From Phaeobacter sp. J2-8 (GTDB lineage: Bacteria > Pseudomonadota > Alphaproteobacteria > Rhodobacterales > Rhodobacteraceae): a DNA stretch of 64,000 nt. A program made the translations under genes and the position numbers. The DNA is taken from positions 726,501-790,500 of the forward strand of contig NZ_JALIEC010000001.1 of NCBI RefSeq assembly GCF_022867865.1, in the 5' to 3' direction. The number at the start of each line of letters is the position of its first letter. Position 1 is the first letter of the stretch. The notes below the pieces were generated by a model that was not told where the DNA came from, did not search any database, and saw only the letters and a list, made by a program, of their open reading frames with translations. This document shows, piece by piece, positions 18,338 through 27,371 of the stretch.

Positions 18338-19747
18338 ATGCCTGCCAGTGTTCTGACATCCGCTGCCTCTGATGTGCCCGTACAAGAGCCAGTACAAGTG
18401 CCTGCGCAAGTGCCGGTGCATGTGCCGTTGGGCACCCGGCCACTTGGGCTTTTGGCCAGTCTTTCGGCGGCGCGGCGCAATCTTCTGTCCATTATTCCCC
18501 AAATCGCCACGACCCAGCCGATGGTGTCGGGGCGCACCGGCGTCCGCTGGCATATGGTCATGGACCCGGGCGCGATTCGCCGGATTTTGCTGGAGCGGCT
18601 GGAGGATTATCCAAAGTCGCTGGTCACCAAGAACCTGTTGCGCCCCGCCATTGGCGAGTCGATGTTCATCGCCGAGGGCGCGCATTGGCGGTGGCAGCGG
18701 CAGGCAGCCGCGCCGGTGTTTTCGCATCGCAACGTGATGAACCTTGCGCCGATCATGTCAGCGGCTGCGGTGCGGGCCTGTGAGCGGATTGCCAACGGTG
18801 GGGCGGGGGCGGTGAACCTGCATGATGAAATGGTCACAACCACCTTTGATGTGATTTCCGATGTGACCTTTTCCGGCGACAGCGTGTTTGACCGCCAGGG
18901 CGTGCACAGCGCCATCGACAATTATATTGCCGCTGCGGGCAAGGTGTCGCTGTTTGATATGTTGGGTTTTCCCGATTGGGTGCCGCGCCCGGGGCGGTTG
19001 GTGTCGGGCAAGGCGCTGCGCCAGATGAAGCAGGTGGCCGACACGGCCATCGACGCCCGCGCGGGGCGGGCACAGGATGGCGTGCCGGATCTGCTTGATC
19101 TGTTGATGGCGGGCGAAGACCCGGAAACCAAACGCAAGATGAGCGTGGCAGAGCTGCGCGACAATCTGTTGACCTTTATCGTGGCCGGGCATGAAACCAC
19201 GGCGTTGGCGCTGTCCTGGTCGCTTTATCTTTGTGCCTTTGATCCCGATGTCCAGGATCGCGCCCGCGCCGAGGTGCAATCGGTGGTGCAGGATAGCGTT
19301 GCGACGGGCGCGGATGTGGCGAACCTGCCCTATGTTCGTCAGATCGTGGACGAAGCGATGCGGCTTTACCCGCCTGCGGGGATCATCTCGCGCACGGCGC
19401 AGGTCGCAGATACGCTCTGTGGGCGCGAAATCCGGCCCGGTGATACGGTGATGGTGCCGATCTATGCGCTGCATCGCAACGGGCTGCTGTGGGACGACCC
19501 CGATGCATTCCGCCCCGAACGGTTCGCGGATCGCAAGGCGGTGCCGCGCTATGCCTATCTGCCGTTTGGCGATGGACCGCGTATCTGTATCGGTGCCAGT
19601 TTTGCCATTCAGGAGGCGGTGATCATCCTTGCAACCCTGCTGTCGCGATTCCGGTTTCATCCCGTGCCGGGGCGGGCGCCAGAACCGGTGATGATCATCA
19701 CCCTGCGCCCCGAGGGTGGGGTCTGGTTGACGGCAGAGCAGCTTTGA
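18338..19747 (+). CDS. Cytochrome P450
   Basis: A 469-aa P450 monooxygenase. The I-helix oxygen-binding motif AGHETT is at residues 283-288, the K-helix ExxR (EAMR) at 339-342 and the heme-binding loop FGDGPRICIG at 410-419, with Cys417 as the heme ligand. The N-terminus has a low-complexity Val-Pro-Gln run (VPVQEPVQVPAQVPVHVP) in place of a membrane anchor, so the enzyme is probably soluble. AAAAGGAG at 18323-18330 is a good ribosome site for the ATG. No ferredoxin or reductase gene is adjacent, so electron partners are encoded elsewhere. The sequence shape is like bacterial fatty-acid or alkane-type P450s, but the substrate is unknown. Confidence 0.93.
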   Translation: MPASVLTSAASDVPVQEPVQVPAQVPVHVPLGTRPLGLLASLSAARRNLLSIIPQIATTQPMVSGRTGVRWHMVMDPGAIRRILLERLEDYPKSLVTKNLLRPAIGESMFIAEGAHWRWQRQAAAPVFSHRNVMNLAPIMSAAAVRACERIANGGAGAVNLHDEMVTTTFDVISDVTFSGDSVFDRQGVHSAIDNYIAAAGKVSLFDMLGFPDWVPRPGRLVSGKALRQMKQVADTAIDARAGRAQDGVPDLLDLLMAGEDPETKRKMSVAELRDNLLTFIVAGHETTALALSWSLYLCAFDPDVQDRARAEVQSVVQDSVATGADVANLPYVRQIVDEAMRLYPPAGIISRTAQVADTLCGREIRPGDTVMVPIYALHRNGLLWDDPDAFRPERFADRKAVPRYAYLPFGDGPRICIGASFAIQEAVIILATLLSRFRFHPVPGRAPEPVMIITLRPEGGVWLTAEQL

Positions 19748-19764
19748 AGCAGCAGCAGGCCGCG

Positions 19765-20889
19765 CTATTGGCAAATGTTGCGCAGCGCCTGCCATTCGTC
19801 GTCGTTTAGAACCGGCACGGCCTCAAATCCCGCTGGCAAATCGACATTTGCGGCCAATATCCGGTCCGACAGGGCCGGGTGGCTGGCGAAATGGGCGAAA
19901 AAGCCGTCACGCTCGCCATATTTGGCGCGCAACAGGTCAAAGAAACGTCCCAATGCGGCGGGGTCTATCCCGGTCTCCAGCAACAGGGCGCGGGCGAAAT
20001 CATCGGCTCCGGCCTCGGCCTCGCGCGAATAAGTGGCCTGAATCAATTGTTCGGTCAGGAACAGCACCATCGCCCCGCCGGCGAAATCACCGAACAACAG
20101 CCCCAGAACCCCGATCGACCCCGCAGAACGCAGCGCATGGCGGGTCGGGTCGCGGCTGATCACATGGCCGATTTCATGGGCAAAGACCGCTGCGACCTCC
20201 TCTGGGGTTTCGGCGGCCTCGATCATGCCGCGAAAGAACACGATATAGCCACCGGGCAGGGCAAAGGCGTTGACCATCGGGTGATCCAGCACATGCACCG
20301 ACACCTGCTGACCCTCGGGCAGACCCGGGGCCAGATGCGCCTGCATCCTGGCCAGTGCCGCGACGCCGTCCGGGTCTTCGCAAAACGCCACAGGTTGCCC
20401 CATGCCGGTGTCATCCAAAGCAGAGCGGATCTGGTTCAGGGTTGTTTCGCCCAACGCGCGCTCACCTTCCGGCGGGATATAGACCGCCAATTGGTCCGCC
20501 ATCGTCGGCACAAGCACGGTGATGATCAACGCAACCGAGGCCACCGCCGCCACCGCCCAGGCCACCAGCCGCCCCCGGCGCGTGACCGGCGCGGGTCGGC
20601 GGACATCGGGCAATCGTTCGAGCAACAGATCGTCGTTCAGGATCAGCCGCGCCACCGGATCGTCGCGCAGACGCAGAATGCTCAGATCCTTGCCGCCCAG
20701 ATCCGGCAGCAGCCGCAAATCGTCCAGCGGCCAGTGCAGGGGGGCAAAGCCGATGCGCGCGATCACCAGCGCCCGCGCAGCTTCATCCACGGACAATTGC
20801 GCCAGATCGCCAACGGCGGTGTCACCGTCGAAATACAGGCCGGTCGCTTCAAATGGTTCTGGCGCGGCGCCCACCCGGATCACGGTCAT
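19765..20889 (-). CDS. M48 family metalloprotease with membrane anchor
   Basis: A 374-aa protein. The first 100 residues are a soluble N-terminal region. One transmembrane helix follows (LVAWAVAAVASVALIITVLVP). The M48 peptidase domain carries the zinc-binding motif FAHEIGHVISRD near residue 240 and a downstream EAEAGADDFA segment providing the third ligand. Smaller conserved pieces such as NAFALPGGYIVFFRGMI are typical of the Ste24/HtpX/BepA-like group. It is expected to face the periplasm or cytoplasmic membrane and take part in protein quality control. Its start overlaps the stop of the upstream DUF898 gene by four bases (ATGA), so the two are co-translated. This pairing is common and suggests a shared envelope role, not proven. 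Confidence 0.9.
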   Translation of the reverse strand: MTVIRVGAAPEPFEATGLYFDGDTAVGDLAQLSVDEAARALVIARIGFAPLHWPLDDLRLLPDLGGKDLSILRLRDDPVARLILNDDLLLERLPDVRRPAPVTRRGRLVAWAVAAVASVALIITVLVPTMADQLAVYIPPEGERALGETTLNQIRSALDDTGMGQPVAFCEDPDGVAALARMQAHLAPGLPEGQQVSVHVLDHPMVNAFALPGGYIVFFRGMIEAAETPEEVAAVFAHEIGHVISRDPTRHALRSAGSIGVLGLLFGDFAGGAMVLFLTEQLIQATYSREAEAGADDFARALLLETGIDPAALGRFFDLLRAKYGERDGFFAHFASHPALSDRILAANVDLPAGFEAVPVLNDDEWQALRNICQ

Positions 20890-22220
20890 ATCGACGCCCC
20901 CACATCCAATGCCTCGGCAAAGCCTTCGGCCTCTTCAAATTCATCGCGGGCACGTTGCGAAATCTGCCGCAGGGCGGCGGGGTTTTGCACCGTCAATGTG
21001 GTGGCATAATGCCGCCAGACCGGCATGGTGACCCAGGCATGGGTAAAGGTCGCCCAAAGCAGGAAGATGGCGAAATAAAGCGCGATGCCAATGGCGATCA
21101 GGGCGGGTTGCGGCACCAGCGCCAACATGGTGCCCAACTCGCCGAAATCCTGCATGAATTCGGTTTGCGAAAACTGCACCAGCATGACGCCGATACCCAG
21201 CGCCCCCAATGGCAACGCCAGCACCAGCCCGGTCGCCAGATAGCCCAACACCGTGATCATCAAAATGCGGAACGGGCGGGGATTGGCGGTAAACGTGACG
21301 CCGCCAACCGTTTTGTGGTTGGCCAGAATGCGAAAAGTGACGACCCGGTAATGCACATAGCCATAGGCGGCCATCATCCAGGCCAGCACCGCAATCGGCG
21401 AGCCTGTTGCGGTTTGTCCTGCCGCAATCAATCCCGCCGCGCCCCCCGCGAGGGCCAGAGCAATGAACATCGGGATCGTCGCGTGATAAAGTTGGGTCCA
21501 CCGGCCCCCTTGGGTAAAGCGCGCATTGCCGAAATAGGTCCGGTCGATGCGGTATTTCTCTAGATAAAACGTCATGCGCGGCCAGAGCAGGCCAAGGGTC
21601 AGCAGGGTGATGGCCCAATGCATCAGCGCCCGCCAGACATAGCCCCAGGCCCCCGGGGCCACGCCAAACCGCACCCCGCGCCATCGGGTGCGCGCCAGCA
21701 CATAGCGCCGCCCGCGATATTGCGCATAAAACCACAAGGGGATCACCCCCGCGAAACTGACCAGATAGGCCGCATAATTCTGTTGAAACAACGAGAAGCT
21801 GGCAAACATCAGCGCAAGGTTCACGACACCGATGTAAAAGGCCAGGATCACCACCGCGATCAGGAACCCCAGCAGTTTTTCCCAAGGGTCGCCGACATAT
21901 TCCAAAGGTGTGCCGCCCGGCCGCGTCGACGACCAATACCAGCGCCGCAAACGGGTTTTCATCCAGAATCGATAAAACCCAAGCGTGAGGACCGTCAGGA
22001 ACCCGGTCTTGAGCGCCAGCCAGAACACGGACCGATGTTTGCCAACAAACGTGGTGTCCAGTTTTGCGGGTGGCGTCGGGCTGGCAAAGGATCCACGCGG
22101 CGGCCAGACACCCCCATTCTTGGAAGATGTGCCAATCTCCATCGACGGTGTCGGCGAAGAGACCGGTGCAGGGGCGCCGGTTTCTGGCGAGGCCCGTTCC
22201 CAGGCTGAGGTCTGAGGCAT
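20886..22220 (-). CDS. DUF898 (YjgN-like) multi-pass membrane protein
   Basis: A 444-aa protein with a Pro/Ser-rich N-terminal cytoplasmic tail (about 55 residues) followed by at least eight hydrophobic segments. WLALKTGFLTVLTLGFYRFWMKTRLRRWYW is the signature start of DUF898, and the FYxxW motif recurs later in the variant form LGLLWPRMTFYLEKYR. Function of the family is not known. An ATG at 22265 would add 15 residues, but the ATG at 22220 has GGAG nine bases upstream and begins the plausible MPQTSAWERA. The last four bases overlap the M48 protease gene start. Probably an inner membrane component acting with that protease. Confidence 0.85.
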   Translation of the reverse strand: MPQTSAWERASPETGAPAPVSSPTPSMEIGTSSKNGGVWPPRGSFASPTPPAKLDTTFVGKHRSVFWLALKTGFLTVLTLGFYRFWMKTRLRRWYWSSTRPGGTPLEYVGDPWEKLLGFLIAVVILAFYIGVVNLALMFASFSLFQQNYAAYLVSFAGVIPLWFYAQYRGRRYVLARTRWRGVRFGVAPGAWGYVWRALMHWAITLLTLGLLWPRMTFYLEKYRIDRTYFGNARFTQGGRWTQLYHATIPMFIALALAGGAAGLIAAGQTATGSPIAVLAWMMAAYGYVHYRVVTFRILANHKTVGGVTFTANPRPFRILMITVLGYLATGLVLALPLGALGIGVMLVQFSQTEFMQDFGELGTMLALVPQPALIAIGIALYFAIFLLWATFTHAWVTMPVWRHYATTLTVQNPAALRQISQRARDEFEEAEGFAEALDVGASI

Positions 22221-22367
22221 GTGGCGGGCTCCGGCGGCAGTCGTCTGGGAAAACTCTTGCCGCAAGAGGACTGTGGCCGGTGCCGGATGTCAACCAGAAG
22301 GCCGCGCAGGCCCGTGTTTCAGAGCGGCCCGGGCGAGGTGCCCGGCCCGACGCTGTATTCGCTGTTT

Positions 22368-24680
22368 TCAGGTGAACCGATTGTCACGCGGGAAGCCGCG
22401 CGGTGCCATCCGTCCGGTGCCGGCCCGTTTGCCCTGCCATTCGGCCAGGTTGGTTTCGGTGCGGGTGCGCCCCGCCGGGTCGAGCCATGACAAGCCATTT
22501 TCAAGCGTAAAGGTGGTGACATCCGACATGCCGCCGTCCTTGTACTTTTGCAGGCGCACGCCCTTGCCCCGGCCCATTTCCGGCAGCTCGTCCAGATCAA
22601 AGACCAGCACCTTGCGGTTTTCACCGACCACCGCGACCGCGTTGCCGGTGACCGGGCGACAGACGCTGGCACGAGAGGGTGTGCGCACGTTTAGCACCTG
22701 TTTGCCGGCGCGGGTTTGGGCAACGACCTCGGACTCTGGCACAACGAAACCGTCACCGGCGCTGGAGGCAACCAGCAGCTTTCCTTCGGGGCGGTGGATG
22801 AACAGATCGACGATCTCAGCCTCATTTGGCAAATCGACAATCAACCGCAATGGCTCGCCCATGCCGCGCCCGCCGGGCAGGTTCGCGGCGGAAACGGTGT
22901 AGAACCGGCCGTTTGTGCCAAATACCAGCAATCGGTCGGTGGTTTCGGCATGAAAGATGAATCGCGGCCCGTCGCCGTCCTTGAACTTCAACTCGCGTTT
23001 CAGGTCGATGTGGCCGGTCATCGCGCGAATCCATCCCATCTGGGAACAGACAACGGTGATTGGTTCGCGGTCGATCATCGCTTCGATCGGCACATCTTCG
23101 ACGACACCCGCCTCGGCAAAAGTGGTGCGGCGCTTGCCGAATTCGTATTCCTTGCCAAATGTCTTGCGGGCTTCGCGCAATTGCTCGGCGATCCGCGCCC
23201 ATTGCAGGTCTTCGCTGTCCAAAAGGTCAACCAACCCAGCGCGTTCTTCCATAAGCGCGTTGCGCTCGTTCACCAGCGCCATTTCCTCAAGCCGGCGCAA
23301 GGCGCGCAGCCGCATGTTCAGCACCGCTTCGGCCTGAACCTCGGTCAGGCCCAGATCGGGATCATCGGCCGGGGCAGGCGAGACATAGTCGCTTTCATCC
23401 GTGGCACGCACGAAATCGCGACCCCAATCTTCGCGCATCAGCGCCGCCTTGGGATCGTCATCATAGCGGATAATGTCGATCACCCGGTCGAGGTTCAGGA
23501 AGGCAACAATCAGCCCTTCCAATACCTCCAGCCGGTGGTCGATCTTTTCCATCCGGTGTTTGGAGCGGCGGTGCAGCACCTCGCGCCGGAAGTCGAGAAA
23601 GGCGCGCAGCACCTCTTTCATCGAACAGACCTTGGGCGTGACGCCGTCGATCAGCACGTTCATGTTCAGGCTGAACCGCACCTCCAGATCAGAGCTGCGG
23701 AACATCATGCCCATCAAGACATCCGGGTCGACATTTTTCGACCGGGGTTCTAGCACCACGCGAATGTCATCGGCGCTTTCATCACGAATATCGGCGAGGA
23801 TCGGCACCTTCTTGGTTTGGATCAGCTCGGCGATCTTTTCGATCAGCTTGGATTTCTGCACCTGATAGGGGATCTCGGTGACGACGATCTGCCATTGACC
23901 ACGGCCCAGATCCTCGACCTCGTATCGGCTGCGCAGGCGGAAAGACCCGCGCCCGGTGCGATAGGCCTCTGCGATATTCTCGGCGGGTTCGACAATCACG
24001 CCGCCGGTCGGGAAATCCGGGCCGGGCACGTAATTGAGCAGTGTTTCGTCGCGGGCATCCGGGGTTTTGATCAGATGCAGGCAGGCGTCGATCAACTCGG
24101 GGATGTTGTGCGGCGGAATATTGGTCGCCATGCCCACGGCAATCCCGCTGGAACCATTGGCCAGAAGATGCGGGAATTCGGCCGGCATCACCACCGGTTC
24201 GGTCAGGCGGCCATCATAATTGTCGCGGAAATCGACGGCGTTTTCGTCAAGACCGTTCAACATCGCCTCGGCGACAAAGGTCATCCGCGCCTCGGTGTAT
24301 CGGCTGGCGGCGGGGTTATCGCCGTCGATATTGCCGAAATTGCCCTGACCATCCACCAGCGGATAGCGGACGTTGAAATCCTGGGCCAGCCGCGCCATCG
24401 CGTCATAGATTGCCGCGTCGCCGTGGGGGTGGAAATCGCCCATGGTGTCGCCGGAAATCTTGGCAGATTTCAGAAATTTGCCGTTCGAGGCCAGCCGCAG
24501 CCGGTGCATGGCATAAAGAATCCGGCGGTGCACCGGTTTCAGCCCGTCACGTGCGTCCGGAAGCGCCCGATGCATGATCGTCGAAAGCGCATAGGTCAAA
24601 TACCGCTCGCCCAGTGCCCGACGTAGCGGTTCTGCAAGCTCGGATGGGCCGATGTTGTTGTTGTCTTTAGCGTCGCTCAT
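22368..24680 (-). CDS. parC: DNA topoisomerase IV subunit A
   Basis: A 770-aa type IIA topoisomerase subunit that decatenates daughter chromosomes together with ParE. Early conserved sequence includes LSTIMHRALPDARDGLKPVHRRILYAM and GDFHPHGDAAIYDAM. The catalytic tyrosine is in AASRYTEARM near residue 125. Quinolone-region residues fall in the usual PHGD..YD block. The C-terminal part has beta-pinwheel repeats (VCSQMGWIRAM, LVFGTNGRFYTV, VVPESEV, AVVGENRKVLVFDLDELPEMGRGKGV). Length and the GRGKG(V/Q) ending region favour ParC over GyrA. The gene is monocistronic here; a divergent SH3-protein gene starts about 200 bp upstream. Confidence 0.96.
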   Translation of the reverse strand: MSDAKDNNNIGPSELAEPLRRALGERYLTYALSTIMHRALPDARDGLKPVHRRILYAMHRLRLASNGKFLKSAKISGDTMGDFHPHGDAAIYDAMARLAQDFNVRYPLVDGQGNFGNIDGDNPAASRYTEARMTFVAEAMLNGLDENAVDFRDNYDGRLTEPVVMPAEFPHLLANGSSGIAVGMATNIPPHNIPELIDACLHLIKTPDARDETLLNYVPGPDFPTGGVIVEPAENIAEAYRTGRGSFRLRSRYEVEDLGRGQWQIVVTEIPYQVQKSKLIEKIAELIQTKKVPILADIRDESADDIRVVLEPRSKNVDPDVLMGMMFRSSDLEVRFSLNMNVLIDGVTPKVCSMKEVLRAFLDFRREVLHRRSKHRMEKIDHRLEVLEGLIVAFLNLDRVIDIIRYDDDPKAALMREDWGRDFVRATDESDYVSPAPADDPDLGLTEVQAEAVLNMRLRALRRLEEMALVNERNALMEERAGLVDLLDSEDLQWARIAEQLREARKTFGKEYEFGKRRTTFAEAGVVEDVPIEAMIDREPITVVCSQMGWIRAMTGHIDLKRELKFKDGDGPRFIFHAETTDRLLVFGTNGRFYTVSAANLPGGRGMGEPLRLIVDLPNEAEIVDLFIHRPEGKLLVASSAGDGFVVPESEVVAQTRAGKQVLNVRTPSRASVCRPVTGNAVAVVGENRKVLVFDLDELPEMGRGKGVRLQKYKDGGMSDVTTFTLENGLSWLDPAGRTRTETNLAEWQGKRAGTGRMAPRGFPRDNRFT

Positions 24681-24884
24681 GCATGTGGTGTAACCGGCAC
24701 GTCAGGACTCGGCAAGCGCAGGATGAAAGTCACGCAACGTTTCGGGGAATGTCATGTCGGTTTTCCCTTAGCCTGAGCGCGCGAATCGTTTACTGGTCAA
24801 CTATCGGCGTGGGTGCCGGGCGGAATTTGGCGGAATAGCGGGTTTCAGCCATTGTTTACGAGTGTTGGTTCGAGGAATGTGGGT

Positions 24885-25493
24885 ATGAAAGTTTATGTTT
24901 GGTTGACGTTTGCGGCCTTGGGGCTTGGCTATTACGAATTGTCCGGCGGAGAGTCATTCACCCCGGGGGACAACGGTGTTTCTGTGTTTGCCAAGGTCAC
25001 ACCGGCACCGACCGAATTCCTGCCCGACACCCAGCGCGTGACACGTCTTTCCCTGGTGGAAGACGCGGGATTGGCACCCAACAGTGACGACACCCCGGCA
25101 AGTCAGGAACAGGTCGCGCTGGAGGCGGCCGTTCTGACCGCGCTGCGCAGTGAGGAAAACGCGATTGCGGTGCCGGCAGCGGAAATGCGGGTGTCCATGG
25201 TATTGCCGGTTGTCGAGTTGGAAAATGCCGATCTGGTAAACGCTGTGGCCGATGCGCAAGACGCCGCACCCCAAGAGGCACCGGATGTTGAGCTTGATAT
25301 GCGATTGGTCAACGGCAGCCGCGTGAACCTGCGCCAGGGCCCCGGTCAAAATCATGCGGTATTGGACAAGCTGTCAAAAGGGACAAAGGTGCAAATCCTT
25401 TCTGATCCCGGTCAGGGGTGGGTGCAGCTACAGGTCGTGCCGCAGGGCGTTGTGGGATGGACCGCAGATTACCTGCTCGACAAGAACGGCTGA
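24885..25493 (+). CDS. Exported SH3-domain protein
   Basis: A 202-aa protein with an N-terminal hydrophobic segment (VYVWLTFAALGLGYYEL) that could be an uncleaved signal-anchor. An acidic, Ala-rich linker of about 110 residues follows, then a C-terminal bacterial SH3 (SH3_3/YgiM-like) domain: MRLVNGSRVNLRQGPGQNHAVLDKLSKGTKVQILS...GWVQLQV...GWTADYLL. SH3 domains of this type often bind peptidoglycan or are attached to wall hydrolases; no enzyme domain is present. GAGG nine bases before the ATG at 24885 supports this start over a further upstream one. Role in the envelope is inferred. Confidence 0.8.
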   Translation: MKVYVWLTFAALGLGYYELSGGESFTPGDNGVSVFAKVTPAPTEFLPDTQRVTRLSLVEDAGLAPNSDDTPASQEQVALEAAVLTALRSEENAIAVPAAEMRVSMVLPVVELENADLVNAVADAQDAAPQEAPDVELDMRLVNGSRVNLRQGPGQNHAVLDKLSKGTKVQILSDPGQGWVQLQVVPQGVVGWTADYLLDKNG

Positions 25494-25556
25494 CCCCTTG
25501 CACCCCGGCCCGTCGCGGGCCACATTCCCGGCAAAAGCGTGCAAGGGAAGTCAGTT

Positions 25557-26384
25557 ATGCGTAAATCCATTTTGATCACCGGGTGTTCTTCGGGCATCGG
25601 CCGTGCCAGCGCGCTGGCAATGCAGAAACGGGGCTGGCGGGTGTTTGCCTCTTGTCGCCAAGAGGCCGATTGCGCGGAAATGCGCAGCGAAGGCTTTGAA
25701 AGCCCGCGCATTGATTATGCAGATCCCGACAGCATCCGCAGCGGTTTGGCAGAGGTTCTGGCGGCGACCGGTGGCACCCTGGACGCGCTGTACAACAATG
25801 GCGCCTTTGCCATCCCCGGCGCGGTCGAAGATCTGCCGCGTGAGGCATTGGTCGACATCTTCCAAACCAATGTCTTTGGCGTGCATGACCTGACCTGTCA
25901 GGTGCTGCCGGTGATGCGGGCGCAGGGGCATGGCAGCATTGTCAATTGCTCTTCGGTGCTTGGCCTGGTCGCCGCCCCCTGGCGCGGGGCGTATAACGCC
26001 AGCAAATTCGCGCTTGAGGGGCTGACAGACACGCTGCGGCTGGAAATGCGGGACACCGATATCAATATCATCCTGCTCGAACCCGGCCCGGTCACATCCA
26101 TGCTGCGCAAGAAATCGATTCCGCATTTTGAGCGTTGGATTGATTGCGAAAACTCGCCCCGTGCGGCGCAATATGACAACCAGTTGAAAAAGCGGCTGTA
26201 CGAGGACCGTGGCCCCGACCGGTTCGAATTGCCGCCCTCGGCCGTGGCCGAGAAACTGTGGCGCGCGCTGGAAGATCCGGCGCCAAGCGCGCGGTATGCG
26301 GTGACAACGCCGACCTATATGGCCAAAGCCATGCGGCGCATCCTGCCGACAGCTGTTCAGGATTGGATCCTGTCCAAAGGCTAG
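25557..26384 (+). CDS. Short-chain dehydrogenase/reductase (SDR)
   Basis: A 275-aa classical SDR. The NAD(P)-binding motif TGCSSGIG is at residues 8-15 and NNGAF takes the place of NNAG near 84. The catalytic serine is in NCSSVLG near 135 and YNASK (YxxxK) near 148. A C-terminal extension (DNQLKKRLYEDRGPDRFELPPSAVAEKLWRALED) lines the substrate site. The NNGA variation is seen in some family members. Substrate is unknown; the shape recalls SDRs annotated as acting on retinol-like or steroid-like alcohols, but this is weak. AAGGGAAG upstream of the ATG at 25557 supports the start. Confidence 0.88.
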   Translation: MRKSILITGCSSGIGRASALAMQKRGWRVFASCRQEADCAEMRSEGFESPRIDYADPDSIRSGLAEVLAATGGTLDALYNNGAFAIPGAVEDLPREALVDIFQTNVFGVHDLTCQVLPVMRAQGHGSIVNCSSVLGLVAAPWRGAYNASKFALEGLTDTLRLEMRDTDINIILLEPGPVTSMLRKKSIPHFERWIDCENSPRAAQYDNQLKKRLYEDRGPDRFELPPSAVAEKLWRALEDPAPSARYAVTTPTYMAKAMRRILPTAVQDWILSKG

Positions 26385-26480
26385 TCTGTTCCCGGCGCGG
26401 CGGCGGGTGAGGCGATCTGTACCATCGCTTTTCGCCGTGCCGGAACTATGTGAAAAGGTGGAACCCAGATCGGAGGCACC

Positions 26481-26678
26481 ATGGCCCAGGACCCGCTTTT
26501 CATTGTCATCGCAATTGCATTGGCCTGTGTTGTCGGCATCTTGATGTTCGGCATCGGCAGTTTTGCCAAGGGCGGTGACTTCAACAAGAAATACGCCAAC
26601 AAAGCGATGCGGTGGCGGATCATGGCGCAATTCGCGGCGGTGGTCCTGATCCTGTTGTTTGTCTGGTTGCGCGGCTGA
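26481..26678 (+). CDS. Small twin-transmembrane protein, HIG1-like
   Basis: A 65-aa protein with two hydrophobic helices (LFIVIAIALACVVGILMFGIG and MAQFAAVVLILLFVWLRG). They are joined by a short basic loop (GGDFNKKYANKAMRWR) that contains the MRWR pattern of HIG1-domain proteins. HIG1 proteins associate with respiratory complexes in alphaproteobacteria and mitochondria. A strong GGAGG site precedes the ATG. The gene lies eleven bases upstream of the cobalamin adenosyltransferase gene and is probably co-transcribed. Confidence 0.85.
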   Translation: MAQDPLFIVIAIALACVVGILMFGIGSFAKGGDFNKKYANKAMRWRIMAQFAAVVLILLFVWLRG

Positions 26679-26689
26679 GGGCAGAGATC

Positions 26690-27268
26690 ATGGTTGTTCT
26701 GAACAAAATTTACACACGCACCGGTGACAAGGGTGATACCGCGCTGGGCAATGGCAGCCGGGTGGCAAAACATGCGCTGCGGGTCAATGCCTATGGCACG
26801 TCGGATAAGTTGAATTCGACCGTGGGCATGGCGCGGTTGCACACCACCGATGCCCCGGAAATGGACAATGCATTGGCGCGGATTCAGAACGACCTGTTCG
26901 ATCTGGGCGCGGATCTGTGCAATCCCGACCTGGAAAAAGATGCCACCGCCGAATATCCGCCGCTGCGGATGGTGGCGGAAATGACCACCCGGCTGGAAGA
27001 AGAAATCGACGAGATGAACGCCCGTCTGACGCCCCTGCGCAGTTTCATTCTGCCGGGGGGATCACCGTTGGCGGCGCATCTGCATCTGTGCCGCACGGTG
27101 GCCCGGCGGGCCGAACGTTTGACCGTGGAACTTGCCGGTGCCGAGGTGATCAACCGCCATGCGGTGACCTATCTGAACCGTCTGTCGGATTGGTTTTTTG
27201 TTGCGGGTCGTATTGCCAACAATGACGGTCAGGACGATGTTCTTTGGGTGCCGGGCGCCAATCGTTAA
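26690..27268 (+). CDS. Cob(I)alamin adenosyltransferase, PduO type
   Basis: A 192-aa ATP:cob(I)alamin adenosyltransferase, making adenosylcobalamin. Motifs: N-terminal KIYTRTGDKGDTALGNGSRVAKH with the ATP-binding TGDKGDT, then VNAYGTSDKLNSTVG. ILPGGSPLAAHLHLCRTVARRAER (the R..ER helix) and YLNRLSDWFFVAGR near the end complete the family pattern. The usual YGTVDELNS is here YGTSDKLNS; the change does not touch known catalytic residues as far as I can tell. Length is normal. The ATG at 26690 follows the HIG1-like gene closely. Confidence 0.93.
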   Translation: MVVLNKIYTRTGDKGDTALGNGSRVAKHALRVNAYGTSDKLNSTVGMARLHTTDAPEMDNALARIQNDLFDLGADLCNPDLEKDATAEYPPLRMVAEMTTRLEEEIDEMNARLTPLRSFILPGGSPLAAHLHLCRTVARRAERLTVELAGAEVINRHAVTYLNRLSDWFFVAGRIANNDGQDDVLWVPGANR

Positions 27269-27310
27269 GCACGGTCGGCCCTTTGGGTTCAGCCCCGCAG
27301 GTTAAGTACC

Positions 27311-27346
27311 GGGCGGCCCCCCGGGATATATCTGGTCAGATGAAAG
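27311..27346 (+). repeat. GGGATATTT-type intergenic element, copy A (short)
   Basis: Contains CCCCCCGGGATATATCTGG followed by TCAGATGAAAG, matching the right half of the dispersed element. The GC hairpin of the full copies is reduced to GGCGGCCCCCC. It lies between the adenosyltransferase gene (plus) and the DUF4198 gene (minus), where transcripts converge. Confidence 0.65.
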
Positions 27347-27371
27347 CGCAGCTGCCAGCAGGCGAAATGCG

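Noticed and set aside
20941-22293. 450-codon frame on the same strand as the DUF898 gene
   Set aside because: It is another reading frame of the same bases. The DUF898 frame has the hydrophobic helices and the family signature.
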